A DNA stretch of 64,000 bases, taken from contig NZ_CP141608.1 in assembly GCF_035581345.1 (NCBI RefSeq), forward strand, positions 2,572,501-2,636,500. Reading direction: 5' to 3'. Position numbers and translations under genes: made by a program. Shown here in pieces: positions 24,884 to 40,335 of this stretch. This DNA comes from Pseudomonas sp. JQ170C (GTDB lineage: Bacteria > Pseudomonadota > Gammaproteobacteria > Pseudomonadales > Pseudomonadaceae). The notes beneath the pieces are model-generated. The model saw only the letters and a list, made by a program, of their open reading frames with translations. It was not told the DNA's origin and made no database searches. Positions within the stretch are counted from its first letter, which is position 1; each line of letters opens with the position of its first letter.

Positions 24884-27754
24884 ATGACGCATGCATCCAT
24901 CCCACTGAAAACCGAAAACGAGTTCATCGCCCGTCACATCGGCCCGCGCGAGGGCGACATCGACGCCATGCTGGCACTGACCGGCCATGACACCCTCGAC
25001 AGCCTGATCGACAGCGTCATCCCCGACAGCATCAAGGGCACCAGCGTGCTCGAGCTGAGCAAGGGGCAGGGCGAGGCCGAGGCACTGGCCTCGCTCAAGG
25101 CCATCGCGGCGAAGAACCAGCTGTTTCGCAATCACATCGGCCAGGGCTATTACCCTTGCCACACCCCCACGCCGATCCTGCGCAACCTGTTGGAGAACCC
25201 GGCCTGGTACACCGCGTACACCCCGTATCAGCCGGAGATTTCCCAGGGCCGGCTGGAAGCGCTGCTGAACTTCCAGACCCTGATCAGTGACCTGACCGGT
25301 ATGGAAATTGCCAACGCCTCGCTGCTTGACGAGGCCACCGCCGCGGCCGAAGCCATGACCTTCTGCAAGCGCTTGGCGAAGAGCAAGGCCCCGGCCTTTT
25401 TCGTCTCCCGGCATTGTCACCCGCAAACCCTCGACGTGCTGCGTACCCGTGCCGAGCCGCTGGGTATCGAGGTGGTCATTGGCGATGAGTCGGCGCTGGC
25501 GAACCAGGAACTGGACGGCTATTTCGGGCTGCTGCTGCAGTACCCGGCCAGCACCGGAGCGATTGCCGATCATCGCGCGCTGGTAGAGCGCGCCCATGCA
25601 ACCGGCGCGCTGGTGGCGGTGGCCGCTGACCTGCTGGCCCTGACCCTGCTGACGCCGCCGGGTGAATTCGGTGCCGACGTGGTCGTGGGCAGTGCCCAGC
25701 GTTTTGGCGTGCCGCTGGGTTTTGGCGGCCCGCATGCGGCCTACTTTGCCACCCGTGACAGCTTCAAGCGGGACATGCCCGGGCGCCTGGTCGGGGTGTC
25801 CATCGACCGCTTCGGCAAGCCGGCCTTGCGCCTGGCCATGCAGACCCGCGAGCAACACATTCGCCGTGAGAAAGCCACCAGTAACATCTGCACCGCGCAG
25901 GTGCTGCTGGCCAACATCGCCAGCATGTACGCGGTCTACCACGGCCCGCAGGGCCTGGCGCAGATCGCCCGGCGTGTGCATCGCCTGACGGCGATCCTGG
26001 TGCGGGGGTTGCAGCAACTCGGCCACCGGGTCGAACAACAGCACTTCTTCGACACCGTCAGCGTGGTGCCCGCAGGCCCAGTGGCCGAGGTCCTGGCTGC
26101 CGCCACGGGCGCACGCCTGAACCTGCGGCGGATCGACGCGCAACGCGTCGGCCTGTCGCTGGATGAAACCTGCGAGCAGGGCGCCGTCGAGGCCCTGTGG
26201 CAGGTCTTCGGCCAGCCTGGCCAGGCGCTGCCGGACTTCGCCCGATTGGCGGGCGACACCGGCGATTGCCTGCCCGCGCAACTGCTGCGCGAATCGCCAT
26301 TCCTCCAGCATCAGGTGTTCAACCGATACCATTCGGAAACCGAGCTGATGCGCTATCTGCGGCGCCTGGCCGACAAGGACCTGGCCCTGGACCGCAGCAT
26401 GATCGCATTGGGCTCATGCACCATGAAGCTCAACGCCGCCAGTGAAATGATCCCGATCACCTGGCCCGAGTTCGGTGCCTTGCACCCGTTCGCCCCGGCC
26501 GAGCAGTCGCTGGGCTACCGCCAGCTGACCGATGAGCTGGAGGCCATGCTCTGCGCGGCCACCGGTTATGACGCGATGTCCCTGCAGCCCAATGCCGGCT
26601 CCCAGGGCGAGTACGCGGGCCTGCTGGCGATCCGCGCCTACCACGCCAGCCGTGGCGAGGCGCAGCGTGATGTCTGCCTGATTCCGTCGTCGGCCCATGG
26701 CACCAACCCGGCCACGGCGCAGATGGCGGGCATGCGTGTGGTGGTGGTCAACTGCGATGAGCGCGGCAACGTCGATGTGGCAGACCTGCAAAGCAAGGCC
26801 GAGCAGCACTGCAACCGCCTGGCGGCACTGATGATCACCTATCCCTCGACCCACGGTGTATTCGAGGACGGTATCACCCGGATCTGCGACATCATTCATG
26901 AGCACGGCGGCCAGGTGTACCTGGACGGCGCCAACATGAACGCCATGGTCGGCCTGTGCGCCCCGGGCAAGTTCGGCGGCGACGTGTCGCACCTGAACCT
27001 GCACAAGACCTTCTGCATTCCCCACGGCGGTGGCGGCCCGGGCGTTGGCCCGATCGGCGTCAAGGCGCACCTGGCGCCGTTCCTGCCGGGGCACGCGCAC
27101 ATGCCGAGCAAGCACGGCGCGGTCAGCGCAGCGCCCTATGGCAGCGCCAGCATCCTGCCGATCACCTGGATGTACATCCGCATGATGGGCGGGGAAGGGC
27201 TCAAGCGCGCATCGCAGCTGGCGATCCTGAGCGCCAACTACATTGCCCGGCGCCTGGAGGAGCACTACCCGGTGCTCTACACCGGCGAAAACGGTCTGGT
27301 TGCCCACGAATGCATCCTCGACCTGCGCCCGCTCAAGGACAGCAGCGGCATCAGCGTCGAAGACGTGGCCAAGCGCCTGATCGACTTCGGCTTCCATGCC
27401 CCGACCATGTCCTTCCCGGTGGCTGGCACCTTGATGGTCGAGCCGACCGAGAGCGAGTCGAAGGAGGAACTGGACCGCTTCTGCGACGCCATGATCTGCA
27501 TCCGCGAGGAAATCCGTGCGGTGGAAAACGGCACCCTGGACGCCCTCGACAATCCGCTGAAGAACGCCCCGCATACCGCCAGCGAACTGGTCGGCGAATG
27601 GCCTCATCGCTATGGCCGGGAACTGGCGGTGTACCCGCAGGCGGCGCTGCGGGAGAGCAAGTACTGGCCGCCCGTGGGGCGTGTGGACAACGTCTACGGC
27701 GACCGCAACCTGGCATGTGCCTGCCCGCCGATGTCGATCTACCAGGACGCTTGA
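24884..27754 (+). CDS. gcvP: glycine dehydrogenase (decarboxylating), P protein
   Basis: 956-residue PLP enzyme, usual length for a fused GcvP. It decarboxylates glycine and loads the aminomethyl group on GcvH. The PLP lysine is Lys708 in [16 protein letters not shown]. The N-terminal family block is FIARHIGP and the glycine-rich [21 protein letters not shown] follows. GGGGGCC precedes the ATG at 24884. A paired REP element separates it from glyA. Confidence 0.97.
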   Translation: MTHASIPLKTENEFIARHIGPREGDIDAMLALTGHDTLDSLIDSVIPDSIKGTSVLELSKGQGEAEALASLKAIAAKNQLFRNHIGQGYYPCHTPTPILRNLLENPAWYTAYTPYQPEISQGRLEALLNFQTLISDLTGMEIANASLLDEATAAAEAMTFCKRLAKSKAPAFFVSRHCHPQTLDVLRTRAEPLGIEVVIGDESALANQELDGYFGLLLQYPASTGAIADHRALVERAHATGALVAVAADLLALTLLTPPGEFGADVVVGSAQRFGVPLGFGGPHAAYFATRDSFKRDMPGRLVGVSIDRFGKPALRLAMQTREQHIRREKATSNICTAQVLLANIASMYAVYHGPQGLAQIARRVHRLTAILVRGLQQLGHRVEQQHFFDTVSVVPAGPVAEVLAAATGARLNLRRIDAQRVGLSLDETCEQGAVEALWQVFGQPGQALPDFARLAGDTGDCLPAQLLRESPFLQHQVFNRYHSETELMRYLRRLADKDLALDRSMIALGSCTMKLNAASEMIPITWPEFGALHPFAPAEQSLGYRQLTDELEAMLCAATGYDAMSLQPNAGSQGEYAGLLAIRAYHASRGEAQRDVCLIPSSAHGTNPATAQMAGMRVVVVNCDERGNVDVADLQSKAEQHCNRLAALMITYPSTHGVFEDGITRICDIIHEHGGQVYLDGANMNAMVGLCAPGKFGGDVSHLNLHKTFCIPHGGGGPGVGPIGVKAHLAPFLPGHAHMPSKHGAVSAAPYGSASILPITWMYIRMMGGEGLKRASQLAILSANYIARRLEEHYPVLYTGENGLVAHECILDLRPLKDSSGISVEDVAKRLIDFGFHAPTMSFPVAGTLMVEPTESESKEELDRFCDAMICIREEIRAVENGTLDALDNPLKNAPHTASELVGEWPHRYGRELAVYPQAALRESKYWPPVGRVDNVYGDRNLACACPPMSIYQDA

Positions 27755-27764
27755 AGACCCTCAC

Positions 27765-27834
27765 GTAGGAGCGGGCTTGCCCCGCGATGCGATCTGACTG
27801 GCTGCACGCACTCGCGGGGCAAGCCCGCTCCTAC
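27765..27834. repeat. paired REP element inside the glycine operon
   Basis: GTAGGAGCGGGCTTGCCCCG (from 27765) and its reverse complement ending at 27834 flank a 22-base centre. It lies in the 114-base gcvP-glyA gap, the only large gap in the operon. It could protect upstream mRNA or reduce downstream expression. Confidence 0.85.
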
Positions 27835-27868
27835 CGATGCTTGAACACTAATAACAAGGAAAACCACC

Positions 27869-29122
27869 ATGTTTCATAAAAGCCTGTCCCTCTCCGATTT
27901 CGACCCTGCACTGTCCGCCGCCATCCGCAGCGAGGCGCGCCGCCAGGAAGACCATATCGAGCTGATCGCCTCGGAAAACTACACCAGCCCGCAAGTGATG
28001 CAGGCCCAGGGCACCGAGCTGACCAACAAGTACGCTGAAGGCTACCCGGGCAAGCGCTACTACGGCGGTTGCGAGCACGTCGATGTGGTCGAGCAACTGG
28101 CCATCGACCGTGCCAAGGCGCTGTTCGGCGCAGGCTATGCCAATGTCCAGCCACACTCGGGGTCCCAGGCCAACGCTGCGGTCTATCTGGCCCTGCTGCA
28201 GGCCGGCGACACCCTGCTGGGCATGAGCCTGGCCCATGGCGGGCACCTGACCCACGGTGCCAAGGTCAGCGCCTCCGGCAAGCTCTACAACGCGGTGCAG
28301 TACGGCATCGACGCCAACGGCCTGATCGACTACGACGAGGTTGAGCGCCTGGCCGTCGAGCACCAGCCGAAGATGATCGTGGCGGGCTTCTCGGCCTATT
28401 CCAAGACCCTGGATTTTCCGCGTTTCCGTCAGATCGCCGACAAGGTCGGTGCCTATCTGTTCGTCGACATGGCCCACGTCGCCGGCCTGGTCGCGGCGGG
28501 CGTGTACCCCAATCCGCTGCCGTACGCCGATGTCGTCACCACCACCACCCACAAGACCCTGCGCGGGCCACGGGGCGGGCTGATTCTGGCCAAGGCCGAT
28601 CCTGAGCTTGAGAAGAAGCTCAACTCGGCGGTGTTCCCCGGCGGCCAGGGCGGGCCGTTGATGCATGTGATCGCCGCCAAGGCCGTGTGCTTCAAGGAAG
28701 CACTGGAGCCCGGTTTCAAGGATTACCAGGTCCAGGTCATCCACAACGCCCAGGCCATGGCGGAAATCTTCCGTCAGCGCGGTTATGACGTGGTTTCCGG
28801 CGGCACCGACAACCACTTGTTCCTGGTCAGCCTGATCCGCCAGGGCATCACCGGCAAGGATGCCGATGCCGCGTTGGGCCGCGCGCATATCACCGTGAAC
28901 AAGAACGCCGTGCCCAACGACCCGCAATCGCCGTTCGTGACCTCGGGCCTGCGCATCGGTACCCCGGCGGTGACCACCCGCGGCTTCCAGGTGCCGGAGT
29001 GCCGCGCCCTGGCGACCTGGATCTGCGACATCCTCGACCACCTCGGCGATGCCGACGTCGAGGCCCAGGTAGCCCGGCAAGTGGCCGAGCTGTGCAAGCT
29101 GTTCCCGGTTTATTCGGCCTGA
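27869..29122 (+). CDS. glyA: serine hydroxymethyltransferase
   Basis: 417-residue PLP enzyme, exactly the E. coli GlyA length. It interconverts glycine plus methylene-THF with serine. The PLP lysine is Lys229 in [14 protein letters not shown], and the N-terminal block is [13 protein letters not shown]. Here it would use the methylene-THF made by glycine cleavage to form serine for SdaA. AAGGAA lies 9 bases upstream of the ATG. Likely a second glyA copy dedicated to glycine catabolism (glyA2). Confidence 0.96.
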   Translation: MFHKSLSLSDFDPALSAAIRSEARRQEDHIELIASENYTSPQVMQAQGTELTNKYAEGYPGKRYYGGCEHVDVVEQLAIDRAKALFGAGYANVQPHSGSQANAAVYLALLQAGDTLLGMSLAHGGHLTHGAKVSASGKLYNAVQYGIDANGLIDYDEVERLAVEHQPKMIVAGFSAYSKTLDFPRFRQIADKVGAYLFVDMAHVAGLVAAGVYPNPLPYADVVTTTTHKTLRGPRGGLILAKADPELEKKLNSAVFPGGQGGPLMHVIAAKAVCFKEALEPGFKDYQVQVIHNAQAMAEIFRQRGYDVVSGGTDNHLFLVSLIRQGITGKDADAALGRAHITVNKNAVPNDPQSPFVTSGLRIGTPAVTTRGFQVPECRALATWICDILDHLGDADVEAQVARQVAELCKLFPVYSA

Positions 29123-29149
29123 ACCCAGGGTGTGATGGCGGAGGCGTGT

Positions 29150-30526
<1,377 letters not shown>

Positions 30527-30535
30527 GAGTCACCC

Positions 30536-31660
30536 ATGTCCACAGAACAACTACAACATACCCCGTTGCATGGCCTGCACCTGGAGCTGGGCGCGCGCAT
30601 GGTGCCGTTCGCCGGCTTTGCCATGCCGGTCCAGTACCCGCTGGGGGTGCTCAAGGAACACCTGCACACCCGTGAACAGGCCGGCTTGTTCGATGTTTCG
30701 CACATGGGCCAGATCCGCCTGCGCGGTGCTGGTGCTGCCAGGGCCCTGGAAGCCCTGGTGCCGGTCGATATCATCGACCTGCCGGTGGGCATGCAGCGTT
30801 ATGCGGTATTCACCAATGACGAGGGCGGCATCCTCGATGACCTGATGGTCGCCAACCTGGGCAATGACGAGCTGTTTCTGGTGGTCAACGCCGGCTGCAA
30901 GGATCAGGACCTGACCCACTTGAAGCAGCACCTGGAAGGGCAGTGCGAGGTCGAGTCGCTGTTCGACTGCCGCGCCTTGCTCGCCCTGCAAGGGCCGGCG
31001 GCGGCCAAGGTACTGGCACGCCTGGCGCCTGAGGTGGGCCAGATGACGTTCATGCAGTTTGCCCCTGTGAGGTTGCTCGGCGTCGACTGCTACGTCAGCC
31101 GCTCCGGCTACACCGGCGAGGATGGTTATGAAATTTCCGTGCCGGTGGAGGCAGCACAAATGCTGGCCCGTTCGCTGCTGGCCGAGGACGAGGTCGAGGC
31201 AATCGGCCTGGGTGCCCGTGATTCGCTGCGGCTGGAGGCGGGATTGTGCCTGTACGGCCATGACATGGAGCAGGGCACCACGCCGGTGGAGGCCAGCCTG
31301 ACCTGGGCCATTTCCAAGGCCCGGCGCGTCGATGGCGCACGCGCCGGTGGCTTCCCCGGTGCCGAGCGCATTTTTGCGCAGCAGCGCGATGGCGTGTCGA
31401 GCAAGCGCGTCGGCCTGCTGCCCCAAGAGCGGGTGCCGGTACGTGAAGGTACGCTGATCGTCGATGCAAACGCCCAGGTGATCGGCCGTGTGACCAGTGG
31501 CGGTTTCGGCCCGAGCCTCGCTGGCCCGCTGGCGATGGGCTATGTGCAGAGCGAGTTCGCGGCGCTGGAGACCGAGGTCTTTGCCCAGGTGCGCGGCAAA
31601 CTGATACCGATGGTCGTGGCCCGCACGCCGTTCGTGGCGCAACGTTACTACCGTGGCTGA
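30536..31660 (+). CDS. gcvT: glycine cleavage system T protein (aminomethyltransferase)
   Basis: 374 residues. GcvT releases ammonia from the aminomethyl-lipoyl arm of GcvH and makes 5,10-methylene-THF. Family blocks include [27 protein letters not shown], the [16 protein letters not shown] folate region and [17 protein letters not shown] lies before the ATG at 30536. It follows sdaA by 9 bases in the operon. Confidence 0.96.
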   Translation: MSTEQLQHTPLHGLHLELGARMVPFAGFAMPVQYPLGVLKEHLHTREQAGLFDVSHMGQIRLRGAGAARALEALVPVDIIDLPVGMQRYAVFTNDEGGILDDLMVANLGNDELFLVVNAGCKDQDLTHLKQHLEGQCEVESLFDCRALLALQGPAAAKVLARLAPEVGQMTFMQFAPVRLLGVDCYVSRSGYTGEDGYEISVPVEAAQMLARSLLAEDEVEAIGLGARDSLRLEAGLCLYGHDMEQGTTPVEASLTWAISKARRVDGARAGGFPGAERIFAQQRDGVSSKRVGLLPQERVPVREGTLIVDANAQVIGRVTSGGFGPSLAGPLAMGYVQSEFAALETEVFAQVRGKLIPMVVARTPFVAQRYYRG

Positions 31661-31684
31661 AGGCCTGACTGGCGGAGCATGAAC

Positions 31685-32656
31685 ATGAATGAATCCCTGA
31701 CTGTCACCCCACGGCCACAGCCCCTTGAGGCCGGGATAAAACTGCGCGGTGCCGAGAAAGTGGCCCGTATCCCGGTGAAGATCCTGCCCACCGAAGAGGT
31801 GCCGCGCAAGCCGGCCTGGATTCGCGTGGAGATCGCCACCTCACCGGAGGTGGCGCGGGTCAAGGCACTGCTGCGCAAGCACAAACTGCACAGCGTCTGC
31901 GAGGAAGCCTCGTGCCCGAACCTGGGCGAGTGCTTCTCTGGCGGCACGGCGACCTTCATGATCATGGGCGATATCTGTACCCGCCGATGCCCGTTCTGCG
32001 ACGTCGGTCACGGCCGGCCCAAGCCGCTGGACGTCAACGAGCCACGCAACCTGGCCATCGCCATTGCCGAGCTGGGCCTGAAGTACGTGGTCATCACCTC
32101 GGTGGACCGCGACGACCTGCGCGACGGGGGCGCCCGGCACTTTGTCGAATGCCTGCGCGAAATCCGCGCACGCTCGCCGGGCATTCGCCTGGAAACGCTG
32201 GTGCCCGACTACCGGGGGCGCATGGACGTGGCCCTGGCGATCACCGAGCAGGAACCGCCGGATGTGTTCAACCACAACCTGGAGACCGTGCCGCGTCTGT
32301 ACCGGGCGGCACGGCCAGGGTCGGACTTCGAGTGGTCGCTGGACCTGCTGGAGCAGTTCAAGCGGCGTGTACCGGGGGTGCCGACCAAGTCCGGGCTGAT
32401 GCTCGGCCTGGGCGAGCGCGACGAGGAAGTGATCGAGGTGATGGAGCGCCTGCGCGAGCACCAGGTCGACATGCTGACCCTGGGGCAGTACCTGCAACCG
32501 TCACGCAGCCACCTGCCAGTGCAGCGCTTCGTGCATCCCGACACCTTTGCCTGGCTGGCTGAGCAAGCCTTGGCAATGGGGTTTCGGAACGTGGCGTCCG
32601 GGCCGCTGGTGCGCTCGTCCTATCATGCCGACCAGCAAGCGGATCACGCGGGGTAG
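31685..32656 (+). CDS. lipA: lipoyl synthase (operon paralogue)
   Basis: 323-residue radical-SAM enzyme that inserts two sulfurs into octanoyl-H protein and other lipoyl domains. The auxiliary cluster motif [12 protein letters not shown] (C-x4-C-x5-C) and the radical-SAM motif CTRRCPFC (C-x3-C-x2-C) are intact, as is the C-terminal RSSYHAD. GGAG sits 7 bases before the ATG at 31685, so I prefer it to the ATG at 31679. Pseudomonads usually carry another lipA beside lipB elsewhere, so this copy is probably devoted to lipoylating GcvH. Last gene of the operon. Confidence 0.94.
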   Translation: MNESLTVTPRPQPLEAGIKLRGAEKVARIPVKILPTEEVPRKPAWIRVEIATSPEVARVKALLRKHKLHSVCEEASCPNLGECFSGGTATFMIMGDICTRRCPFCDVGHGRPKPLDVNEPRNLAIAIAELGLKYVVITSVDRDDLRDGGARHFVECLREIRARSPGIRLETLVPDYRGRMDVALAITEQEPPDVFNHNLETVPRLYRAARPGSDFEWSLDLLEQFKRRVPGVPTKSGLMLGLGERDEEVIEVMERLREHQVDMLTLGQYLQPSRSHLPVQRFVHPDTFAWLAEQALAMGFRNVASGPLVRSSYHADQQADHAG

Positions 32657-32686
32657 CGCGGCTGCCGCCCAGGTGCTCAAGCGGCC

Positions 32687-33157
32687 TCAGACAATCCCGG
32701 TACCCTCCAGAATCCTTGGCCCCGGCCCGTCCTTGCCCAAGGCGTCGCCGGGGTTGCGCAACGGGCAATCCTCCAGAGACAGGCAACCGCAACCGATGCA
32801 GTTGTCGAGGCTGTCGCGCAAGGCCTCCAGGGTCCTGATTCTGGCGTTGAGGTTTTCGCGCCAGGCCGACGACATTTCGCGCCATTGGGCGGCGCTCAGT
32901 TTGCTGTTCGGGGGGTAGCGGCCCAGCGCGCTCTTGATTTCCTCGAGCGGGATGCCGGTGCGCTGCGCCACTTTGATGATGGCAATGCTGCGCAGCACCA
33001 GGGCAGGATAACGCCGTTGATTGCCGGCACTGCGCGTGCTGGCGATCAATCCTTTCGATTCGTAGAAGTGCAGGGTAGACACCGCTACGCCGCTGCGCCG
33101 GGCCACCTCGCCGACCGAGAGCGAGCGCAGGCCATCAAGGTTCTTTTCAACTGCCAC
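32687..33157 (-). CDS. soxR: redox-sensing activator SoxR
   Basis: 156-residue MerR-family regulator with a [2Fe-2S] cluster. The N-terminal HTH reads [20 protein letters not shown], and the cluster ligands are in [12 protein letters not shown] (C-x2-C-x-C-x5-C). P. aeruginosa SoxR has the same length. I chose the GTG at 33157 (MAVEKNLDG); the longer frame upstream crosses the SoxR operator. It is divergent from mexHI, with a perfect-looking SoxR box between them. In pseudomonads SoxR responds to redox-cycling compounds such as phenazines rather than controlling SoxS. It converges on lipA, 30 bases apart. Confidence 0.95.
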   Translation of the reverse strand: MAVEKNLDGLRSLSVGEVARRSGVAVSTLHFYESKGLIASTRSAGNQRRYPALVLRSIAIIKVAQRTGIPLEEIKSALGRYPPNSKLSAAQWREMSSAWRENLNARIRTLEALRDSLDNCIGCGCLSLEDCPLRNPGDALGKDGPGPRILEGTGIV

Positions 33158-33162
33158 GCCTG

Positions 33163-33193
33163 TTGACCTCAAGTAAAGTTGAGGTTTTATAGT
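33163..33193 (+). promoter_or_regulatory. SoxR-controlled promoter with SoxR box, facing mexHI
   Basis: TTGACC (-35, 33163-33168) and TATAGT (-10, 33188-33193) are separated by 19 bases, the long spacer typical of MerR-type promoters. Inside lies CCTCAAGTAAAGTTGAGG (33167-33184), which differs from the classical SoxR box CCTCAAGTTAACTTGAGG at two central positions. It overlaps the soxR 5' side, so it may also autoregulate soxR. Confidence 0.92.
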
Positions 33194-33280
33194 CCCGCCC
33201 GATCTTTCCTGCAACAGTTTTCCACCGCCGGTGCGCAATGCTCCGCGCGGTGAGCACACCAAGGTTGAATGGAGCCAAGC

Positions 33281-34374
33281 ATGGGCAAACGGATGTTGTT
33301 GGGCGTGGGTGTCGCGGTGTTAGGTGCACTGGTCATCCTCATTGCACAGCCCGCACAGGAGTCTTCAGCCCGGGCAATGACGGCGTGGCCCTTGACCAAA
33401 GTGGCGCTGGCCACGGTCACGCAGACGGCGGCGCCACGCGAGGCGTTCGCCGCCGGCGAGCTGGAGGCGGCCCACCAGGTGCAGGTGGCGGCAGAAACAC
33501 CGGGGCGCATTACCCACATCGCCTTCACGTCCGGGCAAGCGGTCAAGGCAGGGCAGCTGCTGGTGCAGCTCAATGACGCGCCGGAGCAAGCCGAACGCTT
33601 GCGCTTGCACGCAGTGCTGGTCAATGCCCGGACGCTGTTCCAGCGTTCGCATACGTTGCGGGCGAAAAATGCCGTTTCCCAGGAGGCGCTCGACAACGCC
33701 ACGGCGACCTTTGAGATGGCCAAGGGTGAGCTGCAGAAGATTGACGCGTTGATTGCGCAAAAGGCCATCCGCGCACCCTTTGCAGGGAAAGTCGGCATTC
33801 GCCGCGTGCATCAAGGCCAGTATGTGCAGGCAGGCGAGGCTGTCGTCAGCCTGGTGGACGCCCGGCATCTGCATGTGAATTTCACCCTGCATGAAAAGGC
33901 TGCGGCTGATCTTCGTGTCGGGCAGGGGGTTGAACTGAGTGTCGATGCGCTGCCCCATCGCGAGCTGTCCGCCCAGGTCAATGCCATCGACCCGATGATC
34001 GGCAAGTCGCGTTCGGTGCAGGTTCAAGCATCGCTTGCCAATCCGGATGGCCAGTTGCAGGCCGGCATGTACGCCAGCGTGCGCCTTGGCGCAGCGGTGC
34101 CGACGATGGTCGTGGCGGTGCCGGAAACCGCGGTGACCTACACCGCCTACGGGCAAACGGTGTTCCTGGCCAGCGAGGGCGCGGACCGCAGCCTGACGGT
34201 CAGCCGCATCCAGGTCACCACGGGCGAGCGCTGGAACGGCCAGGTGGAAGTCACCTCGGGGTTGAAAGCGGGCGATCGGGTCGTGGTCTCCGGCCAGCTC
34301 AAACTGAGTGATGGAATGCCGGTCGAAGCGGCCGCTGAGGACAGCTTGCAGGCGGCCGTGGGGAGTCGTGAGTC

Positions 34375-34378
<4 letters not shown>
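33281..34378 (+). CDS. mexH: RND efflux periplasmic adaptor, MexH-like
   Basis: 365-residue membrane-fusion protein with an N-terminal hydrophobic anchor/signal ([20 protein letters not shown]). The lipoyl/barrel half ([20 protein letters not shown]) pairs with [20 protein letters not shown] around a short hairpin. I chose the ATG at 33281 ([13 protein letters not shown] upstream) over an ATG at 33269. Its stop overlaps the mexI start (ATGA). In P. aeruginosa mexGHI-opmD is a SoxR target, matching the SoxR promoter here. mexG is absent. Confidence 0.88.
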
Positions 34379-37458
<3,080 letters not shown>

Positions 37459-37481
37459 CCGTGGCAGGGCGACATTTGCCA

Positions 37482-38627
37482 TCAAGCAGAGGAGTGAAGA
37501 GCCTGAACCTGCGCGCTGCTTGTCTCCTCGCAAGGTGGACGATAAAGCACTACAGCAGCGCGCAGCTTGTTACCGCCGAAAAGACTCATGCGCTGAAACT
37601 CCTGGTGGCTTACCGGAATGTGTTGGCAATCCAGGGCGTGACGATGCCGGCTATGGTCGATATCCGGATCATGCAGGTAAACAAAGTCTTCATCGCATCC
37701 GGTCACCATTACCCAATGGGGTGCTTTGCTTCGGGTCATGCGAAAGCAGCTGATCAGCACCAGCGGTTGTCCGCCCGCGGCGAGTAGAGCCGCTATGTCG
37801 ATTTTCTTGCTGTGCACCTGTACCACGTCGCTGTTTTGCAGCTCAGTGCAGAGTTCCTCGTGTACCAGGCGGATCACGGCTTTTTTGTTCTCACTGCGCA
37901 CGCCATTGAGAAACAGCGGGCCGTCGACACTCACCTGCAAGGTCACCCGAAACCCTCTGCGCCAGGCCGCCAATGCAAGCCCCTGCGGGCTGCAGCCGCC
38001 ATGCCCGGAGGTCATGAATACCGTGGTTGCTTCGCGCCACAGCTGAACCTCTTCACGCCTGGCCAGCGCCCGCCCGGGTTGCAGCGCCGCCATGGCCATC
38101 AACAGGCAGGCCGGGCCACAGGTAAAGTCTGTGGTCTGTTGGTAGTAGGGTACCCGCCGCGCATTGCCGGACGGCTGCTCGATGATGCGTTTCTCATAGC
38201 GCAGGGCGTCGGCGTGATCCTGATAGTAGTCGTTGATGACTGCGAAGCGTCGATAGCCCACGCCTTCATAGAGCCTGATGGCTGTCTGGTTGTCGGGACG
38301 GACCTCAAGGCGCATGTAGGCGCAGTCAACGCTGCGCGCGGTGTGTTCCGCTTCTGCCAGCAGTCGCTTGCCCAGCCCTTGACCGCGAGCGGCGGGAGAA
38401 ATGGCGATGGAGTAAAGGCGCGCAAGGGATGTTCCGCGGTGAAACAATAGCAAGGCGTAACCCATCAACTGCCCGGCGGCCTGAGCGACGATCAGGCTGG
38501 CGTGAGCCCGGCTGATCATCCATTGAAAACTTCGTGGCGATAGCCGGTCATGCTCGAAACACTGGTTCTCCAACGACAGTAACGAGGGCAGGTCTTCGGC
38601 ACTGGCGTTGCGAAATATAAATTCCAT
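37482..38627 (-). CDS. GNAT acetyltransferase fused to a C39-like cysteine peptidase domain
   Basis: About 381 residues, two domains. The first 150 form a GNAT N-acetyltransferase like RimI, with acetyl-CoA loop ARGQGLGKRL and the downstream NQTAIRLYEGVGYRR. The second half is a C39-like peptidase: catalytic Cys about 170 in TDFTCGPACLLM, a His in APHWVMVTG and an Asp in YLHDPDID. I chose the ATG at 38627 (MEFIFRNA); a GTG at 38636 is in frame. It is divergent from an ATP-grasp ligase at 38720. Such GNAT-C39 proteins have been described in operons with RimK-like ligases and proposed to modify or trim peptides; the real target is unknown. Confidence 0.85.
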   Translation of the reverse strand: MEFIFRNASAEDLPSLLSLENQCFEHDRLSPRSFQWMISRAHASLIVAQAAGQLMGYALLLFHRGTSLARLYSIAISPAARGQGLGKRLLAEAEHTARSVDCAYMRLEVRPDNQTAIRLYEGVGYRRFAVINDYYQDHADALRYEKRIIEQPSGNARRVPYYQQTTDFTCGPACLLMAMAALQPGRALARREEVQLWREATTVFMTSGHGGCSPQGLALAAWRRGFRVTLQVSVDGPLFLNGVRSENKKAVIRLVHEELCTELQNSDVVQVHSKKIDIAALLAAGGQPLVLISCFRMTRSKAPHWVMVTGCDEDFVYLHDPDIDHSRHRHALDCQHIPVSHQEFQRMSLFGGNKLRAAVVLYRPPCEETSSAQVQALHSSA

Positions 38628-38719
38628 ACAGGTCACCGTAAAACTTTCGTAATGAAGCGGGACTTTTGCAAGTTTCCATGCTTAATAGATAACCACTTGG
38701 TCCTCGTTAGGCACTTGAG

Positions 38720-40306
38720 ATGACAATGGCACAGTTTGGTTTGCGCGAAGTATTGGGCAGAAATATTGAATCGGCAATAGTCAATCAACCGGCCGGCACA
38801 ATTGAAAACAAAGGCTCCAGTCAACTTGTTATCATCGTTGAGCGCAAGGAAGATTGGAGTAAATACTTTCCAAGTGAAGATCTGGTGACGGCCCAGGAGT
38901 ACCTGGAACGACCGCGGGATAACGAGTCTGGCAAGCGTGTACAGGTCATCAATCTGTGTCGCAGCTACAAGTATCTCGGTCACGGTTATTACTGCTCGCT
39001 CTTGGCCGAGGCAAGGGGTCATAAAGTAATTCCGTCGGTCAAGACCATAAGTGAGTTGGCCAGGAAGTCACTCTATGGTCTGGCCCTGGATGATATGGAA
39101 AAGACCCTCGAGAAGAGCCTAAACAATAATGTTTATGCCAGTGCTGAAGGCTTTACTTTGAGTCTTTATTTTGGCTGGACTCATCTGGAACCCTTGCAGT
39201 CCATCGCCCGCCAACTGTTTGAGGCTTTTCCCTGCCCGATACTTCTGGTTGAGTTTCGCAAGGCCGATGGCTGGCAGATCGCCGGGGTAAAAGCCGGGTC
39301 CATGCACAAGTTACGCGAAGATCAGGAGGATCAGTTCGCCAATGCCCTGGACGGATTCAGTCGCAAAATCTGGCGTGTGCCCCGATCCAGGCGCATGGCG
39401 CGCTACGATCTGGCCATCCTGCATGACCCCGAGGAAGCGTTACCCCCCTCGAATGCCAAGGCACTGGAGAGTTTCGTGCGGGTCGGCCGCGGCATGGGTA
39501 TCGATGTCGAGATGATCGAACGCAAAGACTACTCGCGCCTGGCCGAGTATGACGCACTGCTGATCCGCGAAACCACCAGCGTCGACAATCACACCTACCG
39601 CTTCGCTAAAAAGGCCGAGAGCGAAGGGCTGGTGGTGATGGACGACCCAACGTCGATTCTGCGCTGCACCAACAAGGTTTATCTCACCGACCTGCTGCGC
39701 AGCAACAAACTGGCGATGCCGGCCAGCGAGATTCTCTACAAGGACAACCCCCAGGAACTGCAGCAAGTGGGTGAACGTCTGGGCTTCCCGCTGGTAGTGA
39801 AAATCCCTGACGGTTGTTTCTCCCGGGGCGTGATCAAAGTGGAGAACCAGGAGCAATTGCTGCGGGCGACGGCCGAATTGTTCGAGCACTCGGTGCTGCT
39901 CCTGGCGCAGGAGTACCTCTACACCGAGTACGACTGGCGCATCGGCATCCTGAATCGAAAACCGATCTTCGCCTGCCAGTACTTCATGTCGAAAGGTCAT
40001 TGGCAGATCTTCAACCACAAGGCCCAGGGTGCCGATGTCATTGGCGAATGCCGCACGTTACCCATCCACGAAGTCCCTCGGGCAGTGGTAGAGCTGGCGG
40101 CAAAGACAGCCAGCCTGATTGGCGACGGGTTGTACGGTGTGGACCTCAAGCAGGCAGGTGACAAAGTGGTCGTCATCGAAGTGAACGACAACCCCAACCT
40201 GGACGCCGGCATCGAGGACGCTTACTTGCAGGACGACCTCTACACCCTGGTACTGGAAGAGTTCGTGCGCCGGCTGGAGCACAAGCGCCGTGGCCAGATC
40301 TGGTAG
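38720..40306 (+). CDS. RimK-like ATP-grasp ligase with RLAN N-terminal domain
   Basis: 528 residues. The N-terminal part (about 35-200, QLVIIVERKEDWSKYFPSED) resembles the RLAN domain found before ATP-grasp. The C-terminal 300 residues are an ATP-grasp ligase: SILRCTNKVYLTDLL, FPLVVKIPDGCFSRGVIKV, a metal-binding acidic strand LYGVDLKQAGDKVVVIEVNDNPNLDAG. RimK relatives form peptide or amide bonds by acyl-phosphate chemistry. The first 100 bases are AT-richer than the surroundings. The ATG at 38720 or 38726 could start the protein. The CorA-like gene follows after 29 bases, and the GNAT/C39 gene is divergent, so the three likely form one functional unit. Confidence 0.85.
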   Translation: MTMAQFGLREVLGRNIESAIVNQPAGTIENKGSSQLVIIVERKEDWSKYFPSEDLVTAQEYLERPRDNESGKRVQVINLCRSYKYLGHGYYCSLLAEARGHKVIPSVKTISELARKSLYGLALDDMEKTLEKSLNNNVYASAEGFTLSLYFGWTHLEPLQSIARQLFEAFPCPILLVEFRKADGWQIAGVKAGSMHKLREDQEDQFANALDGFSRKIWRVPRSRRMARYDLAILHDPEEALPPSNAKALESFVRVGRGMGIDVEMIERKDYSRLAEYDALLIRETTSVDNHTYRFAKKAESEGLVVMDDPTSILRCTNKVYLTDLLRSNKLAMPASEILYKDNPQELQQVGERLGFPLVVKIPDGCFSRGVIKVENQEQLLRATAELFEHSVLLLAQEYLYTEYDWRIGILNRKPIFACQYFMSKGHWQIFNHKAQGADVIGECRTLPIHEVPRAVVELAAKTASLIGDGLYGVDLKQAGDKVVVIEVNDNPNLDAGIEDAYLQDDLYTLVLEEFVRRLEHKRRGQIW

Positions 40307-40335
40307 ACAACCGGCACACATCCGGGAGAGCCCCG

